Below are positions 61,608 through 64,000 of a DNA stretch of 64,000 nt, in pieces (positions within the stretch are counted from its first letter, which is position 1; each line of letters opens with the position of its first letter). The DNA is from Neorhizobium sp. NCHU2750. GTDB lineage: Bacteria; Pseudomonadota; Alphaproteobacteria; Rhizobiales; Rhizobiaceae. A model generated the notes under the pieces. That model ran no database searches and was not told the DNA's origin. It worked only from the letters and a program-made list of their open reading frames with translations. The stretch lies in assembly GCF_003597675.1 (NCBI RefSeq), contig NZ_CP030832.1, forward strand, positions 62,001 through 126,000, given 5' to 3'. The position numbers were made by a program, and so were the translations under genes.

Positions 61608-63299
61608 ATGCGTAAACGCATTGCTATCGTCGGGTCTGGCCCGACGGCTCTCTATGCCCTGCGAGATCTGATCAAATCCAAGCCATCCATAGACATCGTC
61701 ATTTTTGAATCGTCGGATGTGGCCGGTAAGGGAATTCCCTACCAGCGCGGCATCAATGATCCAGCTATGCTGTCGAATATTCCAAGCGTTGAGATTCCTG
61801 ATCTGCCAGAAAGCCTTGTTGCGTGGCTTGTAGTACAGTGCGACGAATATCTGGCGGCATGTGAGATAGAGCGGGGCGACATCTCTGACCGCGCCTTCTA
61901 TCCACGCGTGGTGATCGGTGATTATTTTCGGGCACAGTTCGAGGCGCTTGTCGCATCGGGTGAACAGGCGAGACACGCGATCGACGTTCATGAGGGCTGT
62001 CAGGTTTCAGACATCCTTCCTTCAGGCCTAGGGTATCTCGTTCGGTTAGGTGACGGTTGCGATGATGAGTTCTTCGACTACGTCATCGTAGCGACGGGTC
62101 ATAGCTTCCCATCCGCACCAGAAATCGCACCAGGTTACTTCGAGGCTCCGTGGCCTGCGTATGCCTTGAAATCGATACCCAGTGGCAAAATCGGTGTGCT
62201 TGGTACGTCGCTCAGCGCCATCGACGCAGTCATGACGGTCGCCACCTCATTCGGGCACTTTGTCCGAAAGGCTGATGGGTTTCTCCTCTACCAGATCGAC
62301 GAGGGTCACGAGCGGTTTGGGGTCTCGATGATGTCCCGAAAAGGGCTTCTTCCAGAGGCCGATTTCTACTTTCCGATCCCCTATGAAAAGCCGAAGATCT
62401 GTACCGCAGAGGCCGTTTCGGATCGCGTAAAGCTGGGAAGCGGCGGCCTTCTTGACGCCGTGTTCGAACTCTTCCGAGAGGAACTGACGCTTGCTGATCC
62501 GCAATACGCTCGGGATATCGGCCTTCAAGATCTAACGGTCGATACGTTCGCGGCCGCCTACTACGGTATGAGAGATAAGTGCAATCCATTCGAATGGGCG
62601 GCGGCCAATCTCAAGGAAGCCAAAGGGAATTACAGGAAGCAGCAAACCGTCGCGTGGCGGTATGCGATCCTCATCACCCACGAAATCATCGAGAGTGCAG
62701 TCGGCCATTTCACCGCCGATGACCTCGTCCGTTTCAACCGGTCCTTCAAGAGCATTTTTGCTGACGATTATGCCACCGTGCCACACCTATCGATCGAGCG
62801 CCTCCTTGCGCTGCATGACGCGGGCAGGCTCGACATTATCGCGCTGGGTGACCAGTCAGCGATTTCCCACGCCGAACTTGAGAGAGGCGCGACCCTGACT
62901 TTTGCGGGTGGGACACTGCGGTTTGATACTTTCATCGATGCGACTAGCCAGAAAACCAAGTCTGCTGACGATCTGCCGTTTCCGTCACTAAAAGAGCACG
63001 GCCTCGTCTCGCACGCCCGAACGATCACGCCGCGTGGCAATCAAAGGCGTACAGGGGGTATTGACGTCGATGATCACTGTCGGCCTTTAATCGCCGGCAT
63101 AAAACCGGTCCGGCGGCTCTACATTCCGGCGATTTCTTATCTGCTTCACAAACGGCCCTTTGTTCAGGGCATCACCAGTGCTGCAGAACTCGGACAGACA
63201 GTAGCTCGATCAATCATCACGGATATTATGCGGCCAACCCGCAGTCGTCGCGCTCCGCGAGCAACCAGGTCGATGATAGGGATCGCCGAAATTGCGTGA
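61608..63299 (+). CDS. FAD-NAD(P)-binding protein
   Basis: 563 residues. The N-terminal Rossmann motif is IAIVGSGPTALYAL, then SDVAGKGIPYQRG, a region common to the FAD/NAD(P)-binding domain of the HI0933/YdhS-like family. A second nucleotide site (IGVLGTSLSAIDAV) follows near residue 205, and DTFIDATSQ near 440. Oxidoreductase or monooxygenase role unknown. The start at 61608 follows GGAG. A canonical EcfG-type promoter suggests a stress function. The last 25 residues are basic and may be non-native. Confidence 0.85.
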   Translation: MRKRIAIVGSGPTALYALRDLIKSKPSIDIVIFESSDVAGKGIPYQRGINDPAMLSNIPSVEIPDLPESLVAWLVVQCDEYLAACEIERGDISDRAFYPRVVIGDYFRAQFEALVASGEQARHAIDVHEGCQVSDILPSGLGYLVRLGDGCDDEFFDYVIVATGHSFPSAPEIAPGYFEAPWPAYALKSIPSGKIGVLGTSLSAIDAVMTVATSFGHFVRKADGFLLYQIDEGHERFGVSMMSRKGLLPEADFYFPIPYEKPKICTAEAVSDRVKLGSGGLLDAVFELFREELTLADPQYARDIGLQDLTVDTFAAAYYGMRDKCNPFEWAAANLKEAKGNYRKQQTVAWRYAILITHEIIESAVGHFTADDLVRFNRSFKSIFADDYATVPHLSIERLLALHDAGRLDIIALGDQSAISHAELERGATLTFAGGTLRFDTFIDATSQKTKSADDLPFPSLKEHGLVSHARTITPRGNQRRTGGIDVDDHCRPLIAGIKPVRRLYIPAISYLLHKRPFVQGITSAAELGQTVARSIITDIMRPTRSRRAPRATRSMIGIAEIA

Positions 63300-63877
63300 T
63301 GGTATCGTGCCGTAGAGGAGTGACGCGGAGGTGAGTGGACGCAGTCAAGGCGCGGCGGCCACCAGATCGCCGGAGAGACATCGGACAAAAGGAGATCCCG
63401 CTTCTGGGCGATGGTACCGAAAAATCGGTGTCGTAATCCGCTTCGATGACCGCTTAACAGCTCTGATTGCCTATTTTGTAGTGAACCCTGTGCGATCTCG
63501 CGCCAAAATCGATCTTGCCGCGACAGCGCGCGCGCCTCGTCGCCGCGGCATGAAAAAATGCTGATCTTGAGCGATGAAGAGCCGGCGTTGAATGTCAGCA
63601 GTATGGCGTCGGACATACCAGGCGCCGGTTATGGCGTGTGACCCGAAAGCTCGAGCGGAAACGGTCATTGGCAAGCATGCAGGACAACCGCCAGGCCAAA
63701 GGTACATAGGGCGGCCGATCGGGTCAAAAAGAAGTGACCTCACAGTGGATCGGGAACCTCTCGACGTTTCAATGATTTAGCAAAGAAGTTCGGCAAGGCC
63801 GAATAGGCAGTCACTTCCTCCACCTCACTTGAAACGCCCTACGCCAAGCGGGCATTTTTCAGTCAGCGGAGCCTTTC
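63300..63877. other. Gene-poor stretch with a gene fragment
   Basis: 578 bases without an intact gene. It contains the acetate-kinase-like fragment on the minus strand (63554-63616). It also holds a short GCCC/GGGC stem followed by ATTTTT near 63834-63858, which may be a weak terminator, and a loose GGAAC-N18-TT at 63753. Confidence 0.5.
63554..63616 (-). pseudogene. ackA: Acetate kinase N-terminal fragment
   Basis: A leftward frame opens MSDAILLTFNAGSSSLKISIF, which carries the acetate kinase N-terminal signature (N-x-G-S-S-S-x-K). After about 21 residues the similarity ends; the frame runs on to 63164 with no recognisable ackA sequence and into the FAD gene. No ribosome site precedes it. 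It is probably a remnant of a deleted ackA. Confidence 0.5.
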
Positions 63878-64000
63878 ATGCTGGATGTTACCCCACTCGA
63901 AATATCTCGACGAGACCTTCTTATCTCATCTGTCGCAACGGCTGCAGTTACCGGCGTGGTCGGCGAGGCGACGGCCCAAATCCCAGGACAGAATATGACA
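63878..64000 (+). CDS. Tat-exported protein, 3' end cut by window
   Basis: The first 41 residues: TPLEISRRDLLISSVATAAVTGVVG, a twin-arginine signal (SRRDLL) followed by a hydrophobic stretch and ATAQ, a probable cleavage site. CGGAG is the ribosome site. Such a signal is found on iron-sulfur subunits of PaoA/YagT-type aldehyde oxidoreductases, among other proteins. The mature protein is not in the window, so the family is a guess. Confidence 0.65.
   Translation, partial: MLDVTPLEISRRDLLISSVATAAVTGVVGEATAQIPGQNMT

Noticed and set aside
63753..63777. GGAAC-N18-TT before the Tat-exported gene
   Set aside because: Only the loose form, 100 nt from the start; such seven-base matches are expected by chance several times in 64 kb.
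1..64000. CRISPR arrays, tRNA or rRNA genes, insertion sequences
   Set aside because: No regularly spaced repeats, cloverleaf-like sequences or transposase motifs were seen by eye; a tRNA or repeat finder would settle this.

Overview
The window reads as accessory DNA from a Rhizobiaceae-type alphaproteobacterium (Rhizobium, Agrobacterium or Neorhizobium relative); whether it lies on a chromosome, chromid or plasmid cannot be told. The grounds are high GC content, many rhizobial small families (DUF982, DUF2934, DUF6894, DUF892, CsbD), HWE/HisKA_2 sensor kinases, an SOS box of the alphaproteobacterial direct-repeat type (GAAC-N7-GAAC), and many promoters matching the alphaproteobacterial general stress sigma factor EcfG/RpoE2 (GGAAC-N17-GTT). 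No rRNA, tRNA, CRISPR array, transposase or replication origin was seen.

Layout. 0-5.6 kb: the end of a LysR regulator, then a leftward carbohydrate block (amyA with a 2-nt frameshift, malQ fused to a small membrane domain, an SDR). 5.6-8.3 kb: a small stress-promoter ORF, a 2'-5' RNA ligase-like gene and a TetR regulator divergent from an SDR, with two inverted operators over overlapping promoters. 8.3-34 kb: a DNA-repair region containing a DnaQ-like exonuclease, an exonuclease III remnant, ligD (copy 1), the imuA-imuB-dnaE2 mutasome behind an SOS box, an SRAP/YedK protein, a metallophosphoesterase, ligD (copy 2) and two ku genes. Stress proteins are interspersed (DUF4142, DJ-1/PfpI type, pyridoxamine-oxidase fold, YflT-like, DUF982). 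34-46 kb: mscL and then a signalling block: a red-light bacteriophytochrome kinase, a divergent blue-light LOV kinase with a stand-alone receiver, a large hybrid kinase, and a GAF-PAS HWE kinase (frameshifted) with another stand-alone receiver. 46-52 kb: a Crp/Fnr regulator, DUF6894, DUF2934, a large catalase, DUF892, CsbD and an MFS carrier. 52-61 kb: a Gfo/Idh/MocA oxidoreductase, a GH15 enzyme, a sugar porter, an EmrB/EmrA-type efflux pair, DUF2934 and a receiver. 61-64 kb: DUF1543, an FAD-NAD(P)-binding protein, an acetate-kinase fragment and the start of a Tat-exported protein.

How it fits together. Twelve sites with exactly GGAAC-N17-GTT stand upstream of genes and in the right orientation, far above the roughly two expected by chance on both strands. 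I therefore read much of the window as a general stress response regulon (DNA end-joining, catalase, membrane and envelope stress, storage-sugar enzymes). The LOV kinase plus single-domain receiver resembles the LovK-LovR pair that feeds light signals into that response in Caulobacter. That link is inference: neither EcfG, PhyR nor NepR is in the window.
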